Positions 26,893 through 36,184 are shown, counted from the first letter of the stretch. The stretch is 64,000 nucleotides of DNA from Proteus alimentorum (GCF_002607735.1 NZ_NBVR01000034.1:46328-110327); one strand, 5' to 3'. Notes: generated by a model from the sequence alone, not told the origin. Numbers and translations are program-made.

Positions 26893-29800
26893 AAAAGATA
26901 ATCATTATTATGGAATTAGTTCATTAACTATTCAAGTGATAAAAGTAATAAAACTCGGTGTAAATTAATAAGCTAATCTACCTAAATTAAAATATTAATG
27001 ATAATTTTTTATTTTATACGATCTATTAAACTTATAAACCTAAAAATACAGCATAAAAATTTGACAAATCCACAATTAGAGATTTTTTTGATCACAGTAA
27101 CATATATTGATATATCTCCTCCTCATCTTTATCTAAACAAGCGTCCCAAATTTAATAAATATTTCTATAGATATTATTTTTTTCAACATTTACGTAAACC
27201 TTCATAAATGATCACTTTTTATTTACAATTTGTTTAAAAAACAACCTATTCTAATTATTTATAGTTATCCTAAATTTTTTTATTACTTTATGATTAAAAT
27301 TATCCTTTAAAATCAAAGTGATAATTTAATGCATTTATTAAGCAGGACGATAAGTCATATAAAATTAAATTCTTAGCTATGCATCTTCCCCCTTAAATCA
27401 TTGAATATTTATTTCCACACTATTAAAGTTTCAATTGTAACAATACAGTTTAACTAATGCTTATTAAGTGCTATTTAACACTTAAATTACAGAACTCTTA
27501 ATAAGAGTTTTATTGTCTGTAAATTAGTCACAAAGAAATAATATCCACATATAAGTAAGTTTTATTTATGAATCAAGGTGTATTTTATGAGCAATTGAAA
27601 TTTAAAATTGCCACATATTTAATATGAAAACAAAAGAATGTTTATTATTTAATTAAATTAAAAACCCCCTGTAATTTAATTATCAATTCAAAATGGAATA
27701 TAAAAACAATACAGCATTTAACTTAAGTTAAATTTAAAAAAACAAGTATTTTTTTATAAAATAAAGTCAAAACTTATTAATATAAAAAATAAAATTAAAA
27801 CTCTCTTATTTTCCACTGTATATAAATATATATTAATCAATATAACCTACAATTAATTAAGAATATAAAAGACAGTAAGAAAACATAAAGAAAAAAGATA
27901 GATTTACGAATCATGCTTTATATAACCACACCTCTTTTGTTATAAAAAAAGACATTTTTTGAAATATAAATTTCAATTTCATAAAAAAAAGATCCCAAGA
28001 CCTCCAATATAAAGTAATTAATTCATAAAATAATAAGACAGAATATAAATTCTGTTTTTCTTGTTATCAGCATTATCTCTACACAATAAATGGCGGTAAT
28101 GTAAAATATGACAATCTGAAGTTAACACTTGTACATATCAACTTTTTCAATGTAAAGACAGAAAAACGAATATGATCAAAATAACACCTCATTGATCATT
28201 CCATTAGCATTAGTGCGAACTAAAAAATATCAAATGTTACCCTTTGACCCTCAGACAGCCCCTAACAGCAATTTGTTTTACTCTTACAAATGATGAGTAT
28301 TGTTTCACTTTTTCTCTTATCATGCGATTAGCCCTTTTTTTCCAACCTAGTTAGCACAAGTCTCGAGGCATTACAGAACCAAAAGTGCTGACTTCGTAAC
28401 AATACTATTACTTAACAAAAGTTGATGTTGACAGGCTTGGGAGAGTATAAAGATTTAAATATCGGTATATCTTTACTTAACGCGTTAAAATATATCTCTA
28501 AATATTCCTCTATTCTAACCGCTAATTTGGCTCATTTTATTACCCTTTTTATGAGTAATTCTGAGTTTAAAAAGACTTTTCCTCTCTATCAAAACCTAAT
28601 AAAAATATTGATGTATCTAAATAATCAAGACTTATATCTCATTTATTAGATTAGTCTTAAAAAACAATAACAGTGCTGAGTATTCTATCCCCCAAAAGTG
28701 TTCTAATTTTTTTGGAAAAGGAAGATTTTGAAAAATATTGTAACCATATTTTTCAAAAGTAATAATTGAGATTATTCATGGTGTGAATGCAAATACTTTG
28801 TGTATTGCTTTCAGTTCTATTGAAATGAGTGACTTCGTTTTTTAGTAAGCAAAGATGAAATGATTGTTCCCCTTTTATACTCGTAATTTTTTAAATGAGT
28901 GTTCCTCTTATACTTGGCTTTATCTTTTTGGGTTAATCGAAAAAGGTCAGCACCATGATTATCCTTTATATATATATTTTCACGGAAAAAACTAATGATA
29001 CATCTATTTCATACTAAGATAATTCTCCTTCTGTAATAAGTAAGATTTACATCCTTGACAAAGTTATAAACAATATAATTTTGAAATTATTATTTTATTG
29101 AATGGAAAGAGTGGTGTGGTTTTTCTAATCTTATTATAAGATTACTTATTGGTATCATTTTTTCTACATCGTCTTTACAAAAAAATCTACAATTTTTCAA
29201 AAGATTTTCATTCATCAATGATTAGTGATTGCAAACAACATACCACAACGATTCATCAGCTTTACTGTAGCGGTTTAAACTCACCATTTTCCTGAATTCT
29301 TCCCCATTTTTAGAGAGTCTAATTTAGTTAAATTAAAAACATTACTCAAAAAATCACACTTAAATTAAATTCGATAGAAAATATTGATAAAATTTTCGCC
29401 AAATACATTGAAATAATTTGAGAGTACAATTTAGGTATTAAAAAAAACCCAATATAATCAATGGAAAACATCGATTTTTACCCAAAATTCTATACTGCAT
29501 TAAGCCCCTTAATAACGACTTTTTGTCCTACAATACTCCTAAGTACCTCATTTAATAAGTAAACCATGGGTAGCAATCGCTTACTTGATTTTAGCTTTTC
29601 CTATTTATTAAAAACAAAATAAACAGAGATAAATCAAATCAGTCTAAAATGCGCAATTAATAAAGATGAGAAATCACGTCAAATATATCCAAGCGTTGTT
29701 CAACATTTTTCATTCATAACTCATTATATACGGGTTAACCACAATACAAATAATTGTACATTAATCAATTTAGGTAAAAATGTTTGTTTTTATTAAAACG

Positions 29801-30226
29801 AAAATGAATATATTCCAGCCTATTGCGTATTTTAATTAGTTTTTTTGAATACACTTTTCTCATTTTTATTCCATAAAGTAATAGTTACAAAAATAATAAT
29901 TACACAAATAAAATACTTTGTTTCTATATGTTAGTAGTAATACGTAATAAATGACTAAGATCTCATTATTTTCATCAGGAAAGTGAGTTTTAGAATTAAG
30001 TATATGTTGACGCTCTAAATAATTTGAGGTTTGGATAGACAAATGTGAATAACTTACTAAAAACATACAAAAACATGTAACGAGTGCGAATAAACATAAT
30101 TAATCGCATAACAGCTTGAAATATGACAGATCTATTACTTACAAGTTACAAATTTATATTCTTTATAACCTTTATTTAGGTTCATATTTCTTTTTGAAAT
30201 AACTTTGTATCTAGTCTCTATATGAC
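26893..30226. other. 3.3-kb AT-rich gene desert upstream of flhDC
   Basis: No convincing protein gene, tRNA or repeat family is seen on either strand. The few open frames of 60-75 codons (26998-27207, 28422-28649, 29866-30066) are rich in Ile, Leu, Asn, Lys and Tyr, lack good ribosome sites and resemble no known protein. The region is visibly richer in A+T than its neighbours, with many A- and T-tracts. Visible structures are a short hairpin at 27493-27509 (AACTCTT/AAGAGTT), a perfect 13-bp inverted repeat at 28726-28758, and an imperfect direct repeat around 28861-28915. It could be a distal regulatory or silenced region of flhDC, host small RNAs, or be decayed DNA. Confidence 0.6.
28726..28758. 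repeat. Perfect 13-bp inverted repeat in the gene desert
   Basis: TTTTGAAAAATAT (28726-28738) and ATATTTTTCAAAA (28746-28758) are exact reverse complements with a 7-base loop. No gene is adjacent. It could be an operator, a transcript-end hairpin or a chance AT palindrome. Confidence 0.7.
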
Positions 30227-30258
30227 AAAAAAAGCGCCCTATATTGAATATAGGACGC
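30227..30258 (-). terminator. Terminator of the MgtC-family gene
   Basis: Read leftward, GCGTCCTATATT pairs with AATATAGGGCGC (30258 to 30234, one bulge) and is followed by seven T. It lies 34 bases after the stop of the 30293-30991 gene. Confidence 0.85.
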
Positions 30259-30292
30259 CTCGATTAGAAAGACATTATCTTAAAAAGATCCG

Positions 30293-30991
30293 TTAAGCAG
30301 GATGCTCGGCCGCTATCTTCCAATTAATTGCACTGACACTCTTTTCTAAACTGACTCTGCAAACAATTGCTTCTATCTCTTTTTGCTCGACAGGTGTTGC
30401 AAGTAATTCGGCACAAACTTCCAACTGGCTAGGCATCAATGTATCAGCACTGCTCAAAGACTGTAATCGAACATGTAATCCATTTATTGCTTGTAAAATG
30501 AGTGTTCTAACTAAAACTTCATCTTCTTCATGGCAAATAATTCGTATTGAGTAGCGCTGCTCAATATCTATTGCTTGATGTTGTGGCTGAGCGTTTATCC
30601 GCTGAGCGGCTTCTCGTAGTAAAATATTTGCACAAAGGATCAGAAGTGTTGCTATGGTCGCCAATTGGTATAAACCTAAACCACATAACACACCAATTCC
30701 TGCAGAACACCAAAGCGTTGCGGCTGTATTAAGTCCACGTATATTCATTCCTTCGCGCATGATCACCCCAGCACCAAGAAATCCAATGCCTGAAACAACT
30801 TGAGCCGCGATCCGACCTGGGCTATCTGGCGAAGTTTCTATTGAACTTAAAATAAAAACAGCCGCTCCGGTTGCAACTAAAGCATTTGTTCTTAAACCAG
30901 CCATTCTTTGTCGCCATTGACGTTCAGCACCAATCAAAGCACCAAGGCACATTGCAATCACGAGATTTAAAATATAAGGCGTCATCGTCAT
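30293..30991 (-). CDS. MgtC/SapB/YhiD-family membrane protein
   Basis: Inner-membrane protein of 232 residues. Four to five membrane helices lie at about 5-140, with the family signature AMCLGALIGAERQWRQRMAG and LRTNALVATGAAVF, then SGIGFLGAGVIMREG and IRGLNTAATLWCSAGIG. A soluble C-terminal ACT-like domain (about 145-225) follows. MgtC proteins help adaptation to low magnesium and inhibit F-type ATPase in Salmonella; whether this copy does the same is not shown. The gene is monocistronic with its own terminator. Confidence 0.88.
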   Translation of the reverse strand: MTMTPYILNLVIAMCLGALIGAERQWRQRMAGLRTNALVATGAAVFILSSIETSPDSPGRIAAQVVSGIGFLGAGVIMREGMNIRGLNTAATLWCSAGIGVLCGLGLYQLATIATLLILCANILLREAAQRINAQPQHQAIDIEQRYSIRIICHEEDEVLVRTLILQAINGLHVRLQSLSSADTLMPSQLEVCAELLATPVEQKEIEAIVCRVSLEKSVSAINWKIAAEHPA

Positions 30992-31394
30992 GTTTATTTC
31001 CTCTACATGATGATTTAAATCGATATGAAAATTTTGCTCTGATAGTTCAGAGTGTTGAAATTAATTCATCGCCTTAGGTGGAGGAAATAAAGAGAAAAAA
31101 ATGTAGCACATGAAGTTACCCTTCTTGTTTTAGCTGCATAAGGGAAATCATTTGGGTAAGTGCATAATAGGAATATATAAGAAAGGAATATTACAATGCA
31201 CTGCCCACCAAAATGGCAAGCAGTTTTAGTGAAGAAAACAGCTTACCTATTATTTTGAATAAAATTATTCTCGGTTAGTCGGTTTATCATTAACCTACAA
31301 CTTTGTGTATCCAAGGTGTTTTCTCCTAACTAAAATTTGGTAAAAGTATAAGTAGCTGATTTAAAAATGTAAATGAACAGTATCTAAACGCCAG
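30992..31394. other. Non-coding interval upstream of the MgtC-family gene
   Basis: About 400 bases without a supported gene. The right part follows the small 31395-31589 gene; the left part must hold the promoter of the MgtC-family gene. I see no clear hairpin array or leader peptide of the kind known for Salmonella mgtC. Confidence 0.5.
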
Positions 31395-31589
31395 TCATTT
31401 TTGCTGTATTGGTCTAACAAATGTACCTTCACCGCCCTCTTTTTCATTAAAAAACCAAATTCCTTTTGGATATTCAGGGAGTGATACTAAATACATTATA
31501 CCTTCATTAAATTCTTCGATAAGTAGGATAGTTCCTTCACGATCATCAATACCATCTGTTTTCACAACAACGTTATCATTAACCTGCAT
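31395..31589 (-). CDS. Small conserved-looking hypothetical protein (64 aa)
   Basis: 64-residue acidic protein, [20 protein letters not shown] onward, with a central [17 protein letters not shown]. The pattern of alternating hydrophobics and glycines suggests a small beta-barrel (KOW/SH3-like) fold, but I do not recognise the family. A good ribosome site (AGGAGA) lies 7 bases before ATG 31589, which supports it being a real gene. It is downstream of the cold-shock gene but separated from it by a terminator. Confidence 0.6.
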   Translation of the reverse strand: MQVNDNVVVKTDGIDDREGTILLIEEFNEGIMYLVSLPEYPKGIWFFNEKEGGEGTFVRPIQQK

Positions 31590-31637
31590 TTTCTCTCCTG
31601 ATAAATATTATCATTCTCTTTTTCTTTATTTTACCCA

Positions 31638-31673
31638 TAAAGAAAAAGCCTGCCACCATAAGGTGACAGGCTT
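31638..31673 (-). terminator. Terminator of the cold-shock gene
   Basis: Read leftward, AAGCCTGTCACC and GGTGGCAGGCTT form a 12-bp stem with one mismatch and a 4-base loop, followed by TTTTCTTTATG. It lies 27 bases beyond the csp stop. Confidence 0.85.
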
Positions 31674-31699
31674 GAAGAAAATTTTTAAAAGGCTTTAAA

Positions 31700-31912
31700 T
31701 TACAGAGCTGTTACGTTAGCAGCTGCTGGACCTTTTGCACCGTTTTCAATTGTGAATTCTACGTTCTGACCTTCAGCCAGAGTTTTGAAACCGTTACCTT
31801 GAATGGCAGAAAAGTGAACGAATACGTCTTTGCTTCCGTCTGCTGGAGTAATAAAACCAAAGCCTTTAGACTCGTTGAACCACTTAACTTGACCTTTCAT
31901 TTTGTCAGACAT
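31700..31912 (-). CDS. CspE/CspC-type cold-shock protein
   Basis: Single-stranded nucleic-acid chaperone of 70 residues. The RNP1 motif KGFGFITP and RNP2 motif [10 protein letters not shown] are both intact, and the protein ends [13 protein letters not shown]. It is closest in appearance to E. coli CspE, but CspA-family members are too similar to assign by eye. The upstream region to 32100 is GC-balanced relative to its surroundings and probably includes a long untranslated leader. Confidence 0.9.
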   Translation of the reverse strand: MSDKMKGQVKWFNESKGFGFITPADGSKDVFVHFSAIQGNGFKTLAEGQNVEFTIENGAKGPAAANVTAL

Positions 31913-32367
31913 GTGACTTTCCTATATATCAATAAAACGTTGCCTTCTCGGCATCTACTGGCCTGAACTACCTATAACTTATGGGCACACATGAAGAAAA
32001 CGGTCAAAAAGCGATGCTGTTTAAAACTCATTAACTTAGAATGTCAATCATAAATCAGGTCTGTATTGAGGCCTTACTCATTAACGCATGAGACAAGTTT
32101 AATAGCAATAGTTTTATGCGTCTAAAGATTAAAAAAATGCGAATTGCACATTAAAAATACAATTCTTCCTCTATTTTTATCACTGTGTATAAAATTTATT
32201 TGATATTTTATCTCTATTATTAACAACAGCTAAGAATATTCTTAATGGCCTAGCAATAACAGTTAATGTCAGAATTTAAAAAAACTGTTCTACCCGCTTA
32301 TCTTGTCCCCGTGATAATCTAGTAATAAGAAACAAGTTTGCAACATTCATCTCTTAAGGTGTTTACA
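31913..32367. promoter_or_regulatory. csp leader region and divergent ylaC upstream region
   Basis: About 450 bases without a gene. On the minus strand a TTGACA near 32044 could be a -35 element for csp with a long 5' leader, typical of cold-shock genes, but the matching -10 is weak. On the plus strand the ylaC ribosome site TAAGGTG precedes 32368. Confidence 0.35.
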
Positions 32368-32874
32368 ATGAATGTATTAAAAGAAATCTTAGAGCGTGAT
32401 TTAGACCGGATCAATAAAGCAGAAAAAAGAGACGGAAAACCACATTTCAATAGCCAGTTTTTAAAAAATCATATCTGGTTATGTATCAGCATGGTTCTCT
32501 CTTATGTTTTACTCGCTGCGTTATTAATTTATTCACCTTATTTTGGTGTTATCTCTCTCGTTCTCTTTACTGTGATGTTCTTAGTTATGGCGGGTATCTT
32601 GTTATTTGATATAAAACCTATCTATAAATTTGAAGATATTGGTGTTCTCGATTTGAGAGTTTGCTATAACGGTGAATGGTATACCTTTGAAAAACTCTCT
32701 GATGAAGCCCTAAATGAGATCCACCAGCACCCAACAATATCTCAACAAATAAAAGAAGACATTCGCGAGATTATAAGTAAAAAGCAAGAAATTCACTTTT
32801 ACGATGTTTATTTGATGGCATTTGATCCCGTTCAACAATCAATTTCAGCATCACAATTATCCCCCCAAGCGTAA
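32368..32874 (+). CDS. ylaC: YlaC family inner-membrane protein
   Basis: 168-residue protein with two adjacent membrane helices at about 37-85 (WLCISMVLSYVLLAALLIY, then LVLFTVMFLVMAGILLF) and a cytosolic C-terminal domain. Shared with enteric YlaC are EKRDGKPHF, the segment IGVLDLRVCYNGEWY and KQEIHFYDVYLMA. Function is unknown in the family. ATG 32368 has TAAGGTG upstream; a TTG ten codons earlier is less likely. Confidence 0.85.
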   Translation: MNVLKEILERDLDRINKAEKRDGKPHFNSQFLKNHIWLCISMVLSYVLLAALLIYSPYFGVISLVLFTVMFLVMAGILLFDIKPIYKFEDIGVLDLRVCYNGEWYTFEKLSDEALNEIHQHPTISQQIKEDIREIISKKQEIHFYDVYLMAFDPVQQSISASQLSPQA

Positions 32875-32975
32875 TTTATTCTCCGTGTTACAGACAAAAA
32901 CACGGAGAATAACTTCTATTATTTAGCCACTTTGTCGATAAACCAACCAAACAGATATTTAATCCACTTTTAACG

Positions 32976-33004
32976 TTGACACTCTGATATATCATCGCTA
33001 TTAT
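32976..33004 (+). promoter_or_regulatory. Promoter of tRNA-Asn copy 1
   Basis: TTGACA (32976-32981), a 17-base spacer and TATTAT (32999-33004). The transcript would begin near 33011 at a GTTCTC-AC-GAGAAC palindrome (33012-33025) that precedes the tRNA. Confidence 0.8.
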
Positions 33005-33030
33005 TCGCCTCGTTCTCACGAGAACTCGCT

Positions 33031-33106
33031 TCCTCCATAGTTCAGTCGGTAGAACGGCGGACTGTTAATCCGTATGTCACTGGTTCAAGTCCAGTTGGAG
33101 GAGCCA
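33031..33106 (+). tRNA. tRNA-Asn (GTT), copy 1
   Basis: 76-base tRNA with encoded CCA end. Acceptor TCCTCCA pairs with TGGAGGA, the D-loop contains AGTCGGTAGA, anticodon GTT is in ACTGTTAAT, and the T-loop is GGTTCAAGTCC. It is followed by its own terminator (33114-33145). Confidence 0.98.
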
Positions 33107-33113
33107 AATTTAG

Positions 33114-33145
33114 AAAAGCCCGCGCTATTACAGTGCGGGCTTTTT
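33114..33145 (+). terminator. Terminator of tRNA-Asn copy 1
   Basis: AGCCCGC (33117-33123) pairs with GCGGGCT (33135-33141), flanked by AAAA and TTTTT. It is a short strong rho-independent terminator 8 bases after the tRNA. Confidence 0.88.
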
Positions 33146-33247
33146 ACTTTCTGAGATTTCACCTATAAATCAGCCACCTAAATCCAATCTGGATCGTTGT
33201 CTTAATTGATTAATAGATAGCTAATTTATATCTAGCAAGATAAATAC

Positions 33248-33841
33248 TTAACCTGCTATTCCAACAATTTCGTGTTTTAGGTGTTTTTTATACGCTTCAA
33301 CATCTTGTTCAATTTGCGGTTGTTTCACCACATCAAACATTCCGAAGGTTTTTAATCCTTCCATACCCAAAAATTGGTTCGCTTTATGGAATGGGAAATA
33401 GACAGCATCAATACCTTTTCCTTCAAAGAACTGTTCTTGTTCTTCAAAAGATTCAAACGGCGCATTCCAAGTTACAGAGAGAAGATACTTTTTACCTTGT
33501 AATAATCCACCAGAACCATATTTTTTCGCAGGATCTTTTCGTGTACGACCATCATCAATATACATTTTGCCGTATCCAGCACTAAAGACATCATCAATGT
33601 ATTTTTTTAAGATCCAAGGCCCTTCCATCCACCATGCTGGCATTTGATAAATGATGACATCGGCCCATAAGTATTTATCAACTTCTTCGTCATGAGCATA
33701 ACCATCATCAATACGTGTTGATTTCACATTTATCTGATACGAAGACAATAATTCCGTGGCAACTTGCGTTAAATGGTCGTTGAGCTTCCCTTCAGAACCA
33801 TCAAACTCCTTTGCCGCATTAATAATAAAGACATTAGTCAC
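33248..33841 (-). CDS. mdaB: MdaB, NADPH-quinone reductase
   Basis: Flavodoxin-fold FAD enzyme reducing quinones by two electrons. Family segments: NVFIINAAKEFDGSEGKLND, IIYQMPAWWMEGPWILKKYI, DGRTRKDPAKKYGSGGL and LPFHKANQFLGMEGL-type FPFHKANQFLGMEGL. The likely start is GTG 33841, seven bases after AAGGAG, giving 197 residues as in E. coli (193); upstream ATGs lack a ribosome site. The AraC-type gene just upstream on the same strand (33932-34873) probably regulates it. Confidence 0.93.
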   Translation of the reverse strand: MTNVFIINAAKEFDGSEGKLNDHLTQVATELLSSYQINVKSTRIDDGYAHDEEVDKYLWADVIIYQMPAWWMEGPWILKKYIDDVFSAGYGKMYIDDGRTRKDPAKKYGSGGLLQGKKYLLSVTWNAPFESFEEQEQFFEGKGIDAVYFPFHKANQFLGMEGLKTFGMFDVVKQPQIEQDVEAYKKHLKHEIVGIAG

Positions 33842-33931
33842 TGATAAACTCCTTTGCATACACATAGTTAATAAGCTGACTGTAACGCAATTATCTATTA
33901 CTTCCTTAACTCATTTATCCATTATTCTTGC

Positions 33932-34873
33932 CTAATAATCCAAAGATACCTTTTCTGAACCCGATACTTTTAGTCGTTGAATATCTTTTAAAGGCGATAA
34001 CCCAAATAATCGCTGATATTCACGACTAAATTGTGATGGGCTTTCATAGCCCACAATAAATGCCGCTTCAGAAACGTCACTCATTTCTATCAGCATCATC
34101 CTTCTCGCCTCATTCAGTCGTAACCATTTTTGATATTGCAACGGCGTCATGCCCGTTCGATTTTTAAAATGAAAATGAAATGAAGAGGTGCTCATACCCA
34201 CTAACGTTGTGAGATCTTCAATCCGAATTGTTTCGCGATAATGTTGTTTAATCCAATCAAGAGCATGACTAATTTGCCGACACTGAGGATGTTGCGATGC
34301 TAATAGTTGCTGACGTGCGCCATCATTTGATCGTAATAAGTAATAAAGGATCTCTTTTTGGATCAAAGGAGCAATAAAAGGTGCATCTTCTGGTGTATCT
34401 ATTAGTTTTATAAGCCTTGTTACTGCTTGTAAGATTGGCGCGGTTGCTTGAACAATTTGTTGAGCTCTGATCTCATTATTTTCTTGTAGTAATTCAAACT
34501 TATTTTCAGCTAGCAACTCAGGTAATAGAGCGAGGTTTAATTTTAGCAATATTGCTAAAAAAGGCGTTTCTTTGGAAGCTTCACAAACTTTAGCAAAGGT
34601 AGGTATTTCTGATGATGTTAGAAGCATGTTCATAGGACGATAGCAATTTGTCTCTAGCCCTATCGTGATCTGCTTTGCACCTTGCGCAGCAATAGCTAAA
34701 CTCGGTTCATACATCCAACCTTCTGACTCTGTAATAGAAGTATACCGACACAATGCTAAACCAGAAACAGCGGTATCCCATCCCCCTTCTTTATCTTTTG
34801 TATATAGAAGAAGTGTTTTTTTAAATTGCTCAAACTCTAATACCATCGGTGCTGATAAATTCGTAGTATCCAT
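33932..34873 (-). CDS. AraC-family transcriptional regulator
   Basis: 313 residues. The N-terminal domain is of the AraC_N type (about 20-180; EPSLAIAAQGAKQITIG). The C-terminal double helix-turn-helix is at about 200-300, with IEDLTTLVGMSTSSFHFHFK, MTPLQYQKWLRLNEARRMM and AAFIVGYESPSQFSREYQRL. It resembles regulators of oxidoreductase genes such as YqhC. It is 90 bases upstream of mdaB in the same direction, suggesting control of mdaB. Inducer unknown. Confidence 0.88.
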   Translation of the reverse strand: MDTTNLSAPMVLEFEQFKKTLLLYTKDKEGGWDTAVSGLALCRYTSITESEGWMYEPSLAIAAQGAKQITIGLETNCYRPMNMLLTSSEIPTFAKVCEASKETPFLAILLKLNLALLPELLAENKFELLQENNEIRAQQIVQATAPILQAVTRLIKLIDTPEDAPFIAPLIQKEILYYLLRSNDGARQQLLASQHPQCRQISHALDWIKQHYRETIRIEDLTTLVGMSTSSFHFHFKNRTGMTPLQYQKWLRLNEARRMMLIEMSDVSEAAFIVGYESPSQFSREYQRLFGLSPLKDIQRLKVSGSEKVSLDY

Positions 34874-35114
34874 CGTCCCTGGATCTTCAGTTAGTCTTTA
34901 AATTTGTCAGATTGTATTACTAAATAGTATGAAAAACTTTGTTTTAAAAAAACGTCTTATCTTTTCTTTCCAATATAAGACTCATTTCATCGAGTAGAAA
35001 TGTGATTTTAAATATTAATCCCACTTATAACCATTTATTTTTTATACATTTTTGTCAAAAAAGAAACAATCTGATGCACTCTTGAGCAAACAGTTATTTT
35101 TTTCATTTTTTTAC

Positions 35115-35143
35115 TTTACAAGGTGAGCGAGGATAGCTATTAT
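35115..35143 (+). promoter_or_regulatory. Promoter of tRNA-Asn copy 2
   Basis: TTTACA (35115-35120), a 17-base spacer and TATTAT (35138-35143). From the -10 region to the tRNA the sequence is identical to copy 1, including the leader palindrome (35151-35164). The rest of 34874-35114 is AT-rich with nothing recognised. Confidence 0.75.
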
Positions 35144-35169
35144 TCGCCTCGTTCTCACGAGAACTCGCT

Positions 35170-35245
35170 TCCTCCATAGTTCAGTCGGTAGAACGGCGGA
35201 CTGTTAATCCGTATGTCACTGGTTCAAGTCCAGTTGGAGGAGCCA
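35170..35245 (+). tRNA. tRNA-Asn (GTT), copy 2
   Basis: Identical over all 76 bases to copy 1, with anticodon GTT and encoded CCA. Confidence 0.98.
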
Positions 35246-35252
35246 AATTTAG

Positions 35253-35285
35253 AAAAGCCCGCACTGTCATAGTGCGGGCTTTTTG
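35253..35285 (+). terminator. Terminator of tRNA-Asn copy 2
   Basis: AGCCCGCACT (35256-35265) pairs perfectly with AGTGCGGGCT (35271-35280), followed by TTTTG. The adjoining AAATTTAGAAA linker is shared with copies 1 and 3. Confidence 0.9.
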
Positions 35286-35539
35286 CTTTCTACTCATCAG
35301 CTATTTTGACTCCTCTATTTTCTTATTTGTTTTCTTGGTATCTCTCTTCATCTTATACATCTGCGGTTTCAATTCTGCATTAACCCAAAATCATTCATAA
35401 AAGAACACCTTTTTATAAGATCACTTCAATCAACACTGTTCCTCTGACTATTTTTTAAACTCAAAACCACCTTATTTGATTTAAAAACCATAAATTAGTT
35501 ATTTTTTAACCACTTAAACTATTATTTCACTTTTTTTAC

Positions 35540-35568
35540 TTTACAAAGTTCACTGCCCTCGCTATTAT
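35540..35568 (+). promoter_or_regulatory. Promoter of tRNA-Asn copy 3
   Basis: TTTACA (35540-35545), a 17-base spacer and TATTAT (35563-35568). The leader differs from copies 1 and 2 at two bases but keeps the GTTCTC-AC-GAGAAC palindrome (35576-35589). Confidence 0.75.
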
Positions 35569-35594
35569 CCGTCTCGTTCTCACGAGAACTCGCT

Positions 35595-35670
35595 TCCTCC
35601 ATAGTTCAGTCGGTAGAACGGCGGACTGTTAATCCGTATGTCACTGGTTCAAGTCCAGTTGGAGGAGCCA
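35595..35670 (+). tRNA. tRNA-Asn (GTT), copy 3
   Basis: Identical in sequence to copies 1 and 2, with anticodon GTT and encoded CCA. Confidence 0.98.
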
Positions 35671-35677
35671 AATTTAG

Positions 35678-35709
35678 AAAAGCCTGCGCTATGATAGTGC
35701 AGGCTTTTT
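35678..35709 (+). terminator. Terminator of tRNA-Asn copy 3
   Basis: AGCCTGC (35681-35687) pairs with GCAGGCT (35699-35705), followed by TTTT. A compensating base change relative to copies 1 and 2 keeps the stem intact. Confidence 0.88.
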
Positions 35710-35945
35710 GCTTTCCAGCTTCTCTATTATCAATCCCTTTCTTATTTTTCTATCCTTTTTATTTTTCAGATCTCAGCGTTGTTCCAAATACGTTATCTCT
35801 TTATTTTTTATCTTTATTTACAGTCTTCTGTGTGTAAAAAACAGCCTGTTAAAAATGTTTATCACCTCATTATTGGAATATCTGTTTTAGAAGTACGCAA
35901 TATGTTGTTTATCTATGCACTTAAACAAATATCGACGATTGTCCT

Positions 35946-35974
35946 TTGACATATCAAATCACCCACTATATGAT
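35946..35974 (+). promoter_or_regulatory. Promoter of tRNA-Asn copy 4
   Basis: TTGACA (35946-35951), a 17-base spacer and TATGAT (35969-35974). The flanks are unrelated to those of copies 1-3. Confidence 0.78.
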
Positions 35975-35993
35975 ACACGCCACTTAATGATGT

Positions 35994-36069
35994 TCCTCCA
36001 TAGTTCAGTCGGTAGAACGGCGGACTGTTAATCCGTATGTCACTGGTTCGAGTCCAGTTGGAGGAGCCA
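35994..36069 (+). tRNA. tRNA-Asn (GTT), copy 4
   Basis: Same tRNA-Asn with one change in the T-loop (GGTTCGAGTCC instead of GGTTCAAGTCC). It has no adjacent strong terminator. The shared palindromic leader and AAATTTAG tail are missing, so this copy has a different history from the other three. Confidence 0.98.
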
Positions 36070-36168
36070 TTTCCATTTGTGTCACCCTCGTAACCTTTTG
36101 ATTTTATTCTCTGTTTCACCTTACACAAATCCAAAAACATAATAAAAAAATGCGATTAAATGGTAGCT

Positions 36169-36184
36169 ATTTAATCGTTTTCGT
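36169..36184. promoter_or_regulatory. Candidate PurR operator upstream of pyrC
   Basis: ATTTAATCGTTTTCGT matches nine of the eleven defined positions of the PurR box ANGCAANCGNTTNCNT, including the central CG and the right arm. PurR control of pyrC is established in E. coli. The site is about 85 bases before the start codon. Confidence 0.55.

Noticed and set aside
26998..27207. 69-codon frame in the desert
   Set aside because: AT-driven composition (Ile, Lys, Tyr, Phe), no ribosome site and no family resemblance.
28422..28649. 75-codon frame in the desert
   Set aside because: No convincing ribosome site or homology; low-complexity AT-driven residues. Kept only as an unlikely possibility.
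29866..30066. 66-codon leftward frame in the desert
   Set aside because: Repeated NYYFCNYYF residues typical of AT-rich noise; no start signal.
33031..36069. Repeated tRNA sequences as integration attachment sites of a genomic island
   Set aside because: All copies are full-length tRNAs with promoters; no integrase or mobile genes lie between them, only mdaB and an AraC regulator.
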